A stretch of DNA of 64,000 nt from Poindextera sp965277425 (GTDB lineage Bacteria; Pseudomonadota; Alphaproteobacteria; Caulobacterales; Caulobacteraceae): positions 744,001 to 808,000 of the forward strand of contig CBDICR010000005.1 in the NCBI GenBank assembly GCA_965277425.1, in the 5' to 3' direction. The notes beneath the pieces were generated by a model that was not told the origin of the DNA, searched no databases, and worked only from the letters and a program-made list of their open reading frames with translations. Every line of letters starts with the position of its first letter. The stretch's first letter is position 1. The translations under genes and the position numbers were made by a program. This document shows positions 7,852-15,347 of this stretch, in pieces.

Positions 7852-8744
7852 GTCGGCGCCGGCCGCAATCGTTCGATCGCGACGCCTTTTTCCGCCAGGG
7901 CATCGAGAAGAGATTGTTCTGGCCCGCCGACCCAGACGATCTGCAGGCCTTGCCCGGTGAAACCGGCCAGGGAGTCCAGATCGGCCTGGCCGACGGCGAC
8001 CCGGCGCGCCTCGCGGCGGGCGAGCGCCAATGTCGCCGGCGCGGCGGCGGAATCGGCGATCAGAATGTCGGCTTGGGCCAACGCTCGGGCGGCGCGCAGG
8101 CTGAGCAGGTCGGCGGCGACGGCGTCCTCGATGATGCGTAGCCGCCCCTTGGTCGGCTCCCGATCGCCCCAGCCGTCCAGCGCCTCGCCCAACAGACGCC
8201 GCGCCAGCGCCATGTCGCCGGCCATGGCGGCATCGGCGGCCGGGCCGGTCAGGGCCTCGCGCAGGAAGGCGCGGCGGGCGTCGAGGTCGGGCAGTTTTTC
8301 GCGCAATGGCTCGCGCATGGCGCCGAACAGCGCCGCGACCCGGCCGGCGCCGGGCGGAACGCGCGCTTCGATGTCGTTGCGCAACAGAGCGGCCAGCATG
8401 GGCGATGCGCCCGCGGTGCCGACGGCGGCCACCACCTCGCCCCGATCGACCAGGGCCGGGGTGTGGAAGTCGGACAGCGCCAGGTGGTCGACGACGTTGA
8501 CCACGGCGCCGGCCTTGCGGGCGGCCCCGGCCGCCGCGGCGCGGAATTCAGCGTTCCCGGCGGCGACAAAGACCAGGCCGGCGTCTTCATAGGTTGCCGG
8601 ATCGAGCGCTCGGGCGGCCTCGATGCGCAGCAGCCGGGCCGGCGAGCCCTCGAACAGCCGCGCCTTGGCCTCGGCCGGCTCGCCGTCGCCGACGATCGCC
8701 ACGGTGCGGCCGGCCAGGGGGAAGAAGGCTGGAAAGGCGTCCAT
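7848..8744 (-). CDS. cysG: Siroheme synthase, CysG N-terminal type, with vestigial methylase tail
   Basis: The N-terminal 205 residues match precorrin-2 dehydrogenase/sirohydrochlorin ferrochelatase: FFPLAGRTVAIVGDGEPAEA is a Rossmann start, followed by VVNVVDHLALSDFHTPA and GTAGASPMLAALLR. They would oxidise and iron-load precorrin-2 to siroheme. The C-terminal about 90 residues resemble only the first part of uroporphyrinogen-III methyltransferase (LLSLRAARALAQADILIADS), and the rest of that domain is missing. The methylation step must therefore be done by another protein. No sulfite or nitrite reductase gene is adjacent. Confidence 0.82.
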   Translation of the reverse strand: MDAFPAFFPLAGRTVAIVGDGEPAEAKARLFEGSPARLLRIEAARALDPATYEDAGLVFVAAGNAEFRAAAAGAARKAGAVVNVVDHLALSDFHTPALVDRGEVVAAVGTAGASPMLAALLRNDIEARVPPGAGRVAALFGAMREPLREKLPDLDARRAFLREALTGPAADAAMAGDMALARRLLGEALDGWGDREPTKGRLRIIEDAVAADLLSLRAARALAQADILIADSAAAPATLALARREARRVAVGQADLDSLAGFTGQGLQIVWVGGPEQSLLDALAEKGVAIERLRPAPT

Positions 8745-8985
8745 GTCCGACGCTTCCTAGACCGATTGTGCAAATCCCGTCAGCCTTTTGGCCACGCCAC
8801 CGAACCTGGGCAGTGTTAAGATGGCCGCAAATCGCATCCCAAAGCGTCGGGAGGGATGCTTGAGGATGAACGAGGCGCCGCACCCCGCGAGACCAATATC
8901 CTCGCCTCGATCGATCCATCTGCGGTCGCAACGCGTTGCTGGCCCTGAATGGAACCGCGACCTCCAGCCTGTCGTTCGTGAAGAC
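8745..8985. other. Intergenic region, 241 bp
   Basis: Gap between siroheme synthase and parE, both on the minus strand. A 26-codon ATG ORF (8837-8757, minus) ends 12 nt before the siroheme synthase start; it has no Cys run and no clear ribosome-binding site, so I do not call it a gene. No tRNA or terminator was recognised. Confidence 0.4.
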
Positions 8986-9282
8986 CTAGGGACCGAAGAG
9001 GGCAGGAAGATCGCGCGCACCGTGCAGAACCCGGACGATCGTGAGCGCGTCAGGGTCGATGCGGTAGAGGATGAGGTAGGGGCCGACAGTCCAGCTGCGC
9101 AGATCGGGACGCAGATCAGGCCGCGTGGGGCCGAGTTCCGGGAATTCTCCCAAACGGCGCTCTGCCGCTTCGAAGTTTTGCATCTGTCGCTCGGCCGCCA
9201 CGACGCTATCGGCGGCGATGTAGAGCCAGATCGAATCCAAATCGGCATCCGCCAGCTTGGTGCGGCGGATGCGCAAGCTCAT
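8986..9282 (-). CDS. parE: ParE/RelE-family toxin
   Basis: A 98-aa RelE/ParE-superfamily toxin. The N-terminus RIRRTKLADADLDSIWLYIA is the usual ParE alpha-helical start, followed by RRLGEFPELGPTRPDLRP and the beta-strand core WTVGPYLILYRID with an Arg-rich VRVLHGARD end. ParE members poison DNA gyrase. It lies immediately downstream of the antitoxin gene with a 4-nt ATGA overlap, a standard module layout. Confidence 0.88.
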   Translation of the reverse strand: MSLRIRRTKLADADLDSIWLYIAADSVVAAERQMQNFEAAERRLGEFPELGPTRPDLRPDLRSWTVGPYLILYRIDPDALTIVRVLHGARDLPALFGP

Positions 9283-9557
9283 TTCATCTCGGCCAGACGC
9301 CGACGGCCCTCAGCGCTGATCTCCTCGGCGGTCCTGTAGTGTTTGGAGACCCCGCTGGCTACGCCATCGTCCCAAAGAGAGCCGATTTTCTCCACGGCCG
9401 CGGCACGCAGTTTTCGCTTTTGGCTCCAATCGCGCAACGCGTCGCGTACCGCTTCGCTGGACGAAGCGAAGTCGCCTTCGCGCACCGCCAATCGCAACTC
9501 CTCAGCCTGCTCGGGCGTCACCGCAACGGAAAGCTTCTCGACCTTGCCCATGCCCAT
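9279..9557 (-). CDS. parD: ParD-family antitoxin
   Basis: A 92-aa ribbon-helix-helix antitoxin. KLSVAVTPEQAEELRLAV forms the DNA-binding strand and helix, FASSSEAVRDALRDW the second helix, and the C-terminal tail (about 50-92) should wrap the toxin. It would bind ParE and autorepress the operon. An inverted repeat 10 nt upstream of the start is the probable operator. Start is at 9557 (MGMGK); 9551 is an alternative two codons in. Confidence 0.88.
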   Translation of the reverse strand: MGMGKVEKLSVAVTPEQAEELRLAVREGDFASSSEAVRDALRDWSQKRKLRAAAVEKIGSLWDDGVASGVSKHYRTAEEISAEGRRRLAEMK

Positions 9558-9566
9558 CTCTGACTT

Positions 9567-9589
9567 GCGGTAGGAAAGTGTACTACCGC
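9567..9589 (-). promoter_or_regulatory. Putative ParD operator and promoter
   Basis: Perfect 7-bp inverted repeat GCGGTAG / CTACCGC with a 9-nt centre, just upstream of parD. Within it, on the minus strand, TACACT is a plausible -10, with TGGACG 17 nt upstream as -35. It overlaps the stop codon of the upstream nucleotidyltransferase gene. Binding by ParD is inferred from position and symmetry. Confidence 0.6.
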
Positions 9590-10191
9590 GTGCTGTTTTC
9601 GTCCATGTCCGCTGGAAGGTCGATGTCGAAAAGGACGCCTTCGTCCGGAGCCTCGACGCTCGCCAGGCCCCTCCCCAACTTTTGCAGCACGGAGCGCGCG
9701 CCCTCGTCTCCGGCAAGCGCCAGGAGTTGGGGGAAAACAGCTGACGAAAAGAGCACAGGGTGCCCCCGGCGGCCCTCGAACAGCGGTGCGGCGGCAGGCG
9801 CCCCATCCGCGAGCGCATCTGCGAGTCTCCCCAGGACGGCGACGGGTATGCGGGGCATGTCGCCCAGGAAGACGAAGGCGCCGCTTGTGTCGGGCGCCAG
9901 GCTGACAATTCCCGCGCGCAGGGTGGCGGCCATGCCTTCGGCGTGCTCGGTCGCCCTGACCAGCTTCAATCGCGCCGTCTCGCCCGCCCTTGCGGCGAAG
10001 GCCTTCGCCGCCTCAGGCACGGCGGCGTCGGCGCCCCAGACGACGGTCACGCTCCGCACCGGGGCGGCAAGCGCCGCGGCCAGGGCGCCGTCCAGCAGAA
10101 CCCCGTCCCGCCAGGGCGCGGTGAGCTTGCCGCCGCCGAAACGAGCGCCGAACCCGGCGGCCAGGACGATGGCTTCGAAGGCGGTATGCAC
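9583..10191 (-). CDS. MocA/MobA-like molybdenum-cofactor nucleotidyltransferase
   Basis: A 202-aa NTP-transferase. The N-terminal signature AIVLAAGFGARFGGGKL is the nucleotide-binding loop with its Lys; FVFLGDMPRIP contains the metal-binding Asp; GRRGHPVLF is the conserved third block. The family loads CTP or GTP onto molybdopterin. Together with the XdhC-like gene at the far end of the cluster, CTP transfer (MocA, for xanthine-dehydrogenase-type enzymes) is more likely than GTP. The GTG start at 10191 has AGGGG 6 nt upstream and is 33 nt from the divergent moaA, so no riboswitch fits between them. Confidence 0.8.
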   Translation of the reverse strand: MHTAFEAIVLAAGFGARFGGGKLTAPWRDGVLLDGALAAALAAPVRSVTVVWGADAAVPEAAKAFAARAGETARLKLVRATEHAEGMAATLRAGIVSLAPDTSGAFVFLGDMPRIPVAVLGRLADALADGAPAAAPLFEGRRGHPVLFSSAVFPQLLALAGDEGARSVLQKLGRGLASVEAPDEGVLFDIDLPADMDENSTR

Positions 10192-10224
10192 AGCTACCCC
10201 TGTCGCCAAGGCCTGTTCCTTTCT

Positions 10225-11277
10225 ATGTTCAGCAGCAGCATGACGCCGTACGACGCCTCCGTCCCCCGGTCTATCGCCGCCAAGCCGCCACTCGTGGACG
10301 GTTTCGGGCGCGCGGTGACCTATCTGCGCGTCTCGGTGACCGACCGCTGCGACCTGCGCTGCGTCTATTGCATGTCCGAGCACATGGTCTTCCTGCCGAA
10401 GGCTAAGGTGCTGACGCTCGACGAGTTGGACGCGCTGGCCTCGACCTTCGTCGCCCTGGGCGTGAGGAAGCTGCGCCTCACCGGCGGCGAGCCGCTGGTG
10501 CGCAAGGGGTTCATGGGGCTGGTCGAGCGGCTGTCGCGCCACCTCGCAACCGACGCGCTGGACGAGCTGACCCTGACCACCAACGCCACCCAGCTCGACC
10601 GCTACGCCGGCGACCTGGCCCGGCTGGGCGTCAAGCGGATCAATGTCTCGCTCGACACCCTGAAGCCCGATCTCTTCGCCCATATCACCCGCGGCGGCGA
10701 CCTCGCCCGCGTGCTGGCCGGGATCGAGGCCGCTCGCGCGGCGGGGCTGGCGGTGAAGATCAACACAGTGGCCCTGAAGACCGACAATGGGTCCGAGATT
10801 CCCGATCTGATTTCCTGGGCGCACGGACTGGGCATGGACATGACCCTGATCGAGACCATGCCCCTGGGCGAAATCGACGAGGATCGCACCGATCAGTTCC
10901 TCTCTCTGGCCGAGGTCCGCCGGGAGCTGGAAAGCTATTGGACGCTCACCGATCTGCCGCTGACGACCGGCGGCCCGGCGCGCTATGTGAAGATCGCCGA
11001 GACCGGCGGGCGGCTCGGCCTGATCACGCCGCTCAGCCACAATTTCTGTGAAGGCTGCAATCGGGTGCGGCTGACCTGCACCGGCGTGCTGCATTCGTGC
11101 CTGGGGCGCGACGACGCCAACGATCTGCGCGGCGTCCTGCGCGGCGGGGCGGGCGCGGCGGAGCTTGAAGCGGCGATCCGGGCGGCGATTTCGCACAAGC
11201 CCAAGGGTCACGACTTCCATATCGAGCGCGGCGCCGCCCCGGCCCTGGCGCGGCACATGTCGACCACCGGCGGATAG
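10225..11277 (+). CDS. moaA: GTP 3',8-cyclase MoaA
   Basis: Radical-SAM enzyme for the first step of molybdopterin synthesis. The N-terminal CDLRCVYCM gives the CxxxCxxC cluster site, GGEPLVRKG the SAM-binding motif, and NFCEGCNRVRLTCTGVLHSC the C-terminal second [4Fe-4S] site. The protein ends in STTGG, the conserved Gly-Gly tail needed for activity. About 350 aa. ATG 10225 or ATG 10240 could be the start; neither has a strong ribosome-binding site. First gene of the moa run. Confidence 0.95.
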   Translation: MFSSSMTPYDASVPRSIAAKPPLVDGFGRAVTYLRVSVTDRCDLRCVYCMSEHMVFLPKAKVLTLDELDALASTFVALGVRKLRLTGGEPLVRKGFMGLVERLSRHLATDALDELTLTTNATQLDRYAGDLARLGVKRINVSLDTLKPDLFAHITRGGDLARVLAGIEAARAAGLAVKINTVALKTDNGSEIPDLISWAHGLGMDMTLIETMPLGEIDEDRTDQFLSLAEVRRELESYWTLTDLPLTTGGPARYVKIAETGGRLGLITPLSHNFCEGCNRVRLTCTGVLHSCLGRDDANDLRGVLRGGAGAAELEAAIRAAISHKPKGHDFHIERGAAPALARHMSTTGG

Positions 11278-11282
11278 GGCGG

Positions 11283-11528
11283 ATGACGCGGGTGCTCCTG
11301 TTCGGCCGGCTGCGCGACGTCGCCGGCTGGCGTGAACGCGCGATCGATCCGGCGCCGGCGAGCCTGTTCGCGCTTAAGGCCATGCTGGGCGCCGAGGATG
11401 CGAGCCTGGGCCAAGCACTGGCGGCGATCGGCGTACAGGCGGCGGTGGACAAGGCGCTGGTGCGCGGCGATGTCAGCCTCGCGGCCGGCGCCGAGGTCGC
11501 CTTCCTCAGCCCGATGAGCGGCGGCTAG
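11283..11528 (+). CDS. moaD: Molybdopterin synthase sulfur-carrier subunit MoaD
   Basis: An 81-aa ubiquitin-like protein starting VLLFGRLRDVAGW and ending SPMSGG. The C-terminal Gly-Gly is thiocarboxylated and delivers sulfur to precursor Z. It begins 5 nt after moaA and stops 2 nt before moaE, its catalytic partner. Confidence 0.94.
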   Translation: MTRVLLFGRLRDVAGWRERAIDPAPASLFALKAMLGAEDASLGQALAAIGVQAAVDKALVRGDVSLAAGAEVAFLSPMSGG

Positions 11529-11530
11529 AC

Positions 11531-11971
11531 ATGGTCCGGCTGCAGGCCGAGCCCTTCGACCCCGGCGCCCTGCTCGGCGGCTTCTGCCGGGGCCGCGAGG
11601 AGACCGGAGCGGTGGTCAGCTTCACCGGCATCGCGCGGGCGGGGTCCGGCGCGGTGACGCGGCTGGAGCTGGAGGCCTATCCGGGCTTCACCGATGCCGA
11701 GATCGAACGCATCGCAGAGGCCGCCCGGACGCGGTTTTCGTTGCATGACGTGCTCATCGTCCACCGCATCGGCGAGATCGCCCCTGGCGAGGCGATCGTC
11801 TTCGTCGCGACCGCCGCCGCTCACCGCCGCGAGGCCTTCGAGGCCGCCGACCAGCTGATGGACTATCTGAAGAGCCGCGCGCCGTTCTGGAAAAAGGAGC
11901 ACGGCCCGGCCGGCGAGCGCTGGATCGAGCCGACGCAACAGGACCTCAGCGATGCGGCGCGGTGGGACTAA
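11531..11971 (+). CDS. moaE: Molybdopterin synthase catalytic subunit MoaE
   Basis: A 146-aa MoaE protein. GAVVSFTGIARAG is the N-terminal signature, LELEAYPGF and VLIVHRIGEIAPGE the core, and LKSRAPFWKKEHGP includes the catalytic Lys and substrate-binding basic residues. It forms a heterotetramer with MoaD and makes the dithiolene of molybdopterin. It sits in the operon directly after moaD. Confidence 0.95.
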   Translation: MVRLQAEPFDPGALLGGFCRGREETGAVVSFTGIARAGSGAVTRLELEAYPGFTDAEIERIAEAARTRFSLHDVLIVHRIGEIAPGEAIVFVATAAAHRREAFEAADQLMDYLKSRAPFWKKEHGPAGERWIEPTQQDLSDAARWD

Positions 11972-12031
11972 AAACCATCGTCCGCAGGCGGCCAGGTCTA
12001 TAATGGGCGACCTCTTACCCGGAGACTTGCG

Positions 12032-12586
12032 ATGAACGCGCCCTTTCCCGCCCCTGGCGGGCGAATCGACGAAAGCCTGGAATTCGCGCCGGTGCGGATC
12101 GCCGTGCTGAGCGTCTCCGACACGCGCGACGAGGAGAGCGACACCTCGGGACATGTGCTCGTCGAGCGATTGACCGGCGCCGGCCATACGCTGGCAGGCA
12201 AGGCGCTGGTTCCCGACGACCGGGCGAAGATCCGCGCCCAGGTGATGGCGTGGGTCGCATCGGCAGAGGTCGACGTCATTCTCACCACCGGCGGCACCGG
12301 CCTGACCGGCCGTGACGTGACGCCCGAGGCGATCGAGCCGCTGTTCGACAAGCGGATCGACGGGTTCTCCGCGATTTTCCACCTGGTCAGCTACCAGACG
12401 GTGGGCCTGTCCACCCTGCAGTCGCGGGCGACGGCGGGCGTGATCGGCAATGTCTTCGTCTTTTGCATGCCGGGCTCGAACGGGGCGGTGAAGGATGGCT
12501 GGGACAGGGTGATCTCGGCCCAGCTCGACAGCCGCCACCGCCCTTGCAACTTCGTCGAGATCATGCCGCGCCTGAACGAAAGATGA
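12032..12586 (+). CDS. moaB: Molybdopterin adenylyltransferase MoaB
   Basis: A 184-aa MoaB/MogA-type protein. IAVLSVSDTRDEESDTSG is the N-terminal strand and loop, LTTGGTGLTGRDVT the conserved molybdopterin-binding motif, and FCMPGSNGAVKDGW the C-terminal motif. It adenylates molybdopterin before metal insertion by MoeA. The 60-nt gap after moaE may hold an internal promoter. Its stop overlaps the moaC start by 4 nt. Confidence 0.92.
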   Translation: MNAPFPAPGGRIDESLEFAPVRIAVLSVSDTRDEESDTSGHVLVERLTGAGHTLAGKALVPDDRAKIRAQVMAWVASAEVDVILTTGGTGLTGRDVTPEAIEPLFDKRIDGFSAIFHLVSYQTVGLSTLQSRATAGVIGNVFVFCMPGSNGAVKDGWDRVISAQLDSRHRPCNFVEIMPRLNER

Positions 12587-13065
12587 GCCGCCTGACCCAT
12601 ATGGACGACCAGGGCCGGGCGCGGATGGTCGACGTCTCGGACAAGCCGGCGACGGCGCGCGAGGCCGTGGCGGAGGGCCTGGTGCGGATGGCGTCGGAGA
12701 CCCTGGCCCTGGCGCTCTCGGGCGGCGGCAAGAAGGGCGATGTGCGGGCGGTCGCCGAGATCGCCGGCGTCATGGCGGCGAAGAAGACCGCCGAGCTGAT
12801 CCCGCTCTGTCATCCGCTGGCCCTGTCCAAGGTGGTTGTCGAGGTCGCCGAGGCCCCCGGCGGCGATGGCCTGACCGTGGTCGCGCGGGTGAAGACCACC
12901 GGGCCTACCGGCGTCGAGATGGAGGCGCTGACCGCCGTTTCGGTCGCCTGCCTCACCCTCTACGACATGCTGAAGGCGGCCGATAAAGCCATGACCATCG
13001 AGGGCGTGCGGCTGATGTCCAAGACCGGCGGCGGCTCGGGCGATTATCGGCGCGAGGGGGCGTGA
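12583..13065 (+). CDS. moaC: Cyclic pyranopterin monophosphate synthase MoaC
   Basis: A 160-aa MoaC. MVDVSDKPATAREAVAEG is the N-terminal region, MAAKKTAELIPLCHPL carries the catalytic Lys/His motif, and ALTAVSVACLTLYDMLK the dimer-interface motif. It acts after MoaA to form cyclic pyranopterin monophosphate. ATGA overlaps on both sides (with moaB and moeA) show tight translational coupling. Confidence 0.95.
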   Translation: MSRLTHMDDQGRARMVDVSDKPATAREAVAEGLVRMASETLALALSGGGKKGDVRAVAEIAGVMAAKKTAELIPLCHPLALSKVVVEVAEAPGGDGLTVVARVKTTGPTGVEMEALTAVSVACLTLYDMLKAADKAMTIEGVRLMSKTGGGSGDYRREGA

Positions 13066-14249
13066 AGGACCTTTCCGTCGAGGCGGCCCGCGCGCGCATG
13101 CTGGCCCTGGCCGGCAAGGCCGCCTCGCAGACCGTCGCCATCGAGGCGGCGTTCGGGCGGGTGCTGGCCGAGACTGTCGCCGCGGCGCGCGACCAGCCGC
13201 CGTTCGATTCCTCGGCCATGGACGGCTGGGCGGTGGCGGGGCCGGGCGAGGACTTCCGCATCGTCGGCGAAAGCGCCGCCGGTCATGGCTACGGCAACCC
13301 GCTGAGAGCCGGCGAGGCGGTGCGTATCTTCACCGGCGCGGCCGTTCCGCCCGGCTCGACGCGGGTGGTCATCCAGGAAGAGGCCACGCGAGACGGCGAG
13401 CGGGTGAAGACGCCGCCCGCTGACGACCGCTCCAGCTTCATCCGACCCCGGGGCGGGGACTTCCGGGCCGGCCAGGTTTTGCTGGAGCCCGGCGTTCGCC
13501 TGGACGCCTGGCGGATCGGCCTGGCCGCCGCCGCCGGGCGCGCCAGCCTGAAGGTGGCGCGCGCCATCGATGTCGTCCTGCTCTCCACCGGCGAGGAAAT
13601 CGTAGAGCCTGGCGGATCGCCCGGGCCAGACCAGATCTTCGACGCCGGCGGGCCGATGCTCTCGCTTCTGATCGCGCGCTGGGGCGGCGGGACGGTGCGC
13701 ACGGTCAGGGCCGGCGACGACGAGGCGGCTATCGCCGCGGCGGTGGCGGCCGCGCCCGAGGCGCTGATCGTCACCCTCGGCGGCGCTTCGGTGGGCGATC
13801 ACGACCTGGTCAAGCCCGCGCTTGGGCGGTTGGGCCTTGAGCTCAGCGTGGAAACCGTCCGCGTTCGGCCGGGCAAGCCGACCTGGTTCGGCGTCCTCGG
13901 CGATGGGCGCCGCGTGCTCGGCCTGCCCGGAAACCCGGCCTCGGCCCTGGTCTGCGCCGAGCTCTTCCTTCGGCCCCTGCTGGCGGCGATGCAGGGGGGC
14001 GAGCCTGGCCCGAGCCTTGCCAGCGCGCGGCTGAAAGGCCAGATGCCGGCCAATAGCGGTCGCGAGCATTGGGCGCGGGCGCGGCTGTCATCGTCCGAGG
14101 GCGCGCTCTGGGCCGAGCCGATGGGCGATCAGGATTCCTCGCTGGTCAAGGTCTTCGCCGAATCCGGGGCGCTCATTCGGCGCGGGATCGGCGCGCCCGT
14201 CGGCGCGGTGGGCGCGGTGGTCGATGTGCTGGTGCTCGACCGGCTGTAG
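13062..14249 (+). CDS. moeA: Molybdopterin molybdotransferase MoeA
   Basis: A 395-aa MoeA that inserts molybdate into adenylated molybdopterin. PFDSSAMDGWAV is the family signature; IFTGAAVPPG, VVLLSTGEE and TLGGASVGDHD lie in the catalytic domain; LGLPGNPASALV precedes the C-terminal beta domain. GTG start overlaps the moaC stop by 4 nt. Its last 121 nt overlap, tail to tail, the XdhC-like gene on the other strand. Confidence 0.95.
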   Translation: MKDLSVEAARARMLALAGKAASQTVAIEAAFGRVLAETVAAARDQPPFDSSAMDGWAVAGPGEDFRIVGESAAGHGYGNPLRAGEAVRIFTGAAVPPGSTRVVIQEEATRDGERVKTPPADDRSSFIRPRGGDFRAGQVLLEPGVRLDAWRIGLAAAAGRASLKVARAIDVVLLSTGEEIVEPGGSPGPDQIFDAGGPMLSLLIARWGGGTVRTVRAGDDEAAIAAAVAAAPEALIVTLGGASVGDHDLVKPALGRLGLELSVETVRVRPGKPTWFGVLGDGRRVLGLPGNPASALVCAELFLRPLLAAMQGGEPGPSLASARLKGQMPANSGREHWARARLSSSEGALWAEPMGDQDSSLVKVFAESGALIRRGIGAPVGAVGAVVDVLVLDRL

Positions 14250-15211
14250 CCGGCCGCCTTTTCCGCGACGATCTCGCCGATCACCGAGACGGCCACCTCC
14301 CAGGGCGCCTTGCCGCCGAGATCGAGCCCGATCGGCGCGCGCAGCCGGGCCAGCTGCGCGTCGGTGACGCCGGCGGCGCTCAGGCGCGCGAACCGCTCCG
14401 GCAGCCGCCGCTTGGCGCCCAGGACGCCGATATAGAAGGCGGGCGACGGCAGGGCGGCGGTCAGGGCGTCCTGGTCGGTATCCCAATCGTGTGTGGCGAT
14501 GGCGATCGAGGTCCAGGGATCGATCCCCACCTCGGCGAAGGCTTCCGCCGGCTCGGCGCGGCTATAGGCGACGCCGGCCAGGGGCGGCGGCTCGATGGGC
14601 CCCTTGGGCCGGATCAGCGTGGTCTCGAACCCCGCCTGGGCGCCGAGGGTGGCGATGGCCAAAGCGGTCGGATCGGCGCCGACCACCGCCAGCCTGGGCT
14701 TGGGTTCGTGCAACCGGGCGACCCGGAAGGGGTCTTCGGAGGCCAGGCAGAGGTCGCGGGCGGCGAAGGCGCCGACCTCGACGCTGCGCGCGCGGCCATC
14801 GGTGCTCCACACGGCCGGCCGGCGTTCGTCCATCAGGGCGAGCAGCCGCGCCGCCGCGACGTCGTCGGGCGCGACCCGCTCGACCAGGATCTCGATGCGC
14901 GCGCCGCAAAGCAGCTGGATGTCCGGCCAGGGACCGCCTTCGCCATAGATCAGCCGCCGGGGTTCGCCATCGGCCAGGGTCTCGGCCGCGTGAATGGCCA
15001 CATCGCCCTCGACGCAGCCGCCGGACAGAAAGCCCGCCACCAGGCCCTCGGCGAAGATCATCTGCGTGCCCGGCGGTCGCGGTCCGCCGCCTTCGACGCG
15101 ATAGAGGGTGACCAGCGCCGCGGGCTCGCCGATGTCCGAGGCGCGCCGCAGCGCCGGACGCACATCCTCATCGAGGCCGAACAGCGGCCATTCCGGAAGA
15201 TTGAATTCCAT
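14129..15211 (-). CDS. XdhC/CoxF-family molybdenum-cofactor maturation protein
   Basis: A 360-aa XdhC-family protein that binds molybdenum cofactor and promotes its sulfuration and insertion into xanthine-dehydrogenase-family enzymes. The N-terminal XdhC/CoxI domain has LVTLYRVEGGGPRPPGTQM and GFLSGGCVEGDV (the Cys-Val-Glu loop). The C-terminal Rossmann domain has RLAVVGADPTALAIA and YIGVLGAKRR. The last about 40 residues are Ser/Thr/Pro-rich and encoded antisense to the end of moeA, so the tail is probably an acquired extension. ATG 15211 is chosen for its nearby AAGG. No client hydroxylase gene is in the window. Confidence 0.85.
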   Translation of the reverse strand: MEFNLPEWPLFGLDEDVRPALRRASDIGEPAALVTLYRVEGGGPRPPGTQMIFAEGLVAGFLSGGCVEGDVAIHAAETLADGEPRRLIYGEGGPWPDIQLLCGARIEILVERVAPDDVAAARLLALMDERRPAVWSTDGRARSVEVGAFAARDLCLASEDPFRVARLHEPKPRLAVVGADPTALAIATLGAQAGFETTLIRPKGPIEPPPLAGVAYSRAEPAEAFAEVGIDPWTSIAIATHDWDTDQDALTAALPSPAFYIGVLGAKRRLPERFARLSAAGVTDAQLARLRAPIGLDLGGKAPWEVAVSVIGEIVAEKAAGYSRSSTSTSTTAPTAPTGAPIPRRMSAPDSAKTLTSEES

Positions 15212-15347
15212 GGCCTTGGAGGTTGGCCCCGGCGAGGGCTGCGTCAAGTTTTTCAGACGTGATTAACCCCGCTCAATTCCGCTTCCTTAATCGTTTCGGA
15301 GCATGGTCGAGCTCCGATCAAGGCAAAAGCCGCCGGTGGGGTTCTTC

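Noticed and set aside
8757..8837. A 26-codon leader peptide before siroheme synthase
   Set aside because: No Cys or regulatory codon run, no ribosome-binding site and no attenuator hairpin.
9583..11256. A single 557-codon minus-strand frame spanning moaA and the MocA-like gene
   Set aside because: Only the part up to 10191 has nucleotidyltransferase motifs; the rest is antisense to moaA. The GTG at 10191 with AGGGG is a good start.
15255..15300. CtrA box TTAA-N7-TTAA between the XdhC-like gene and the aldo/keto reductase
   Set aside because: The two TTAA half-sites are much more than 7 nt apart, so it does not fit the CtrA consensus.
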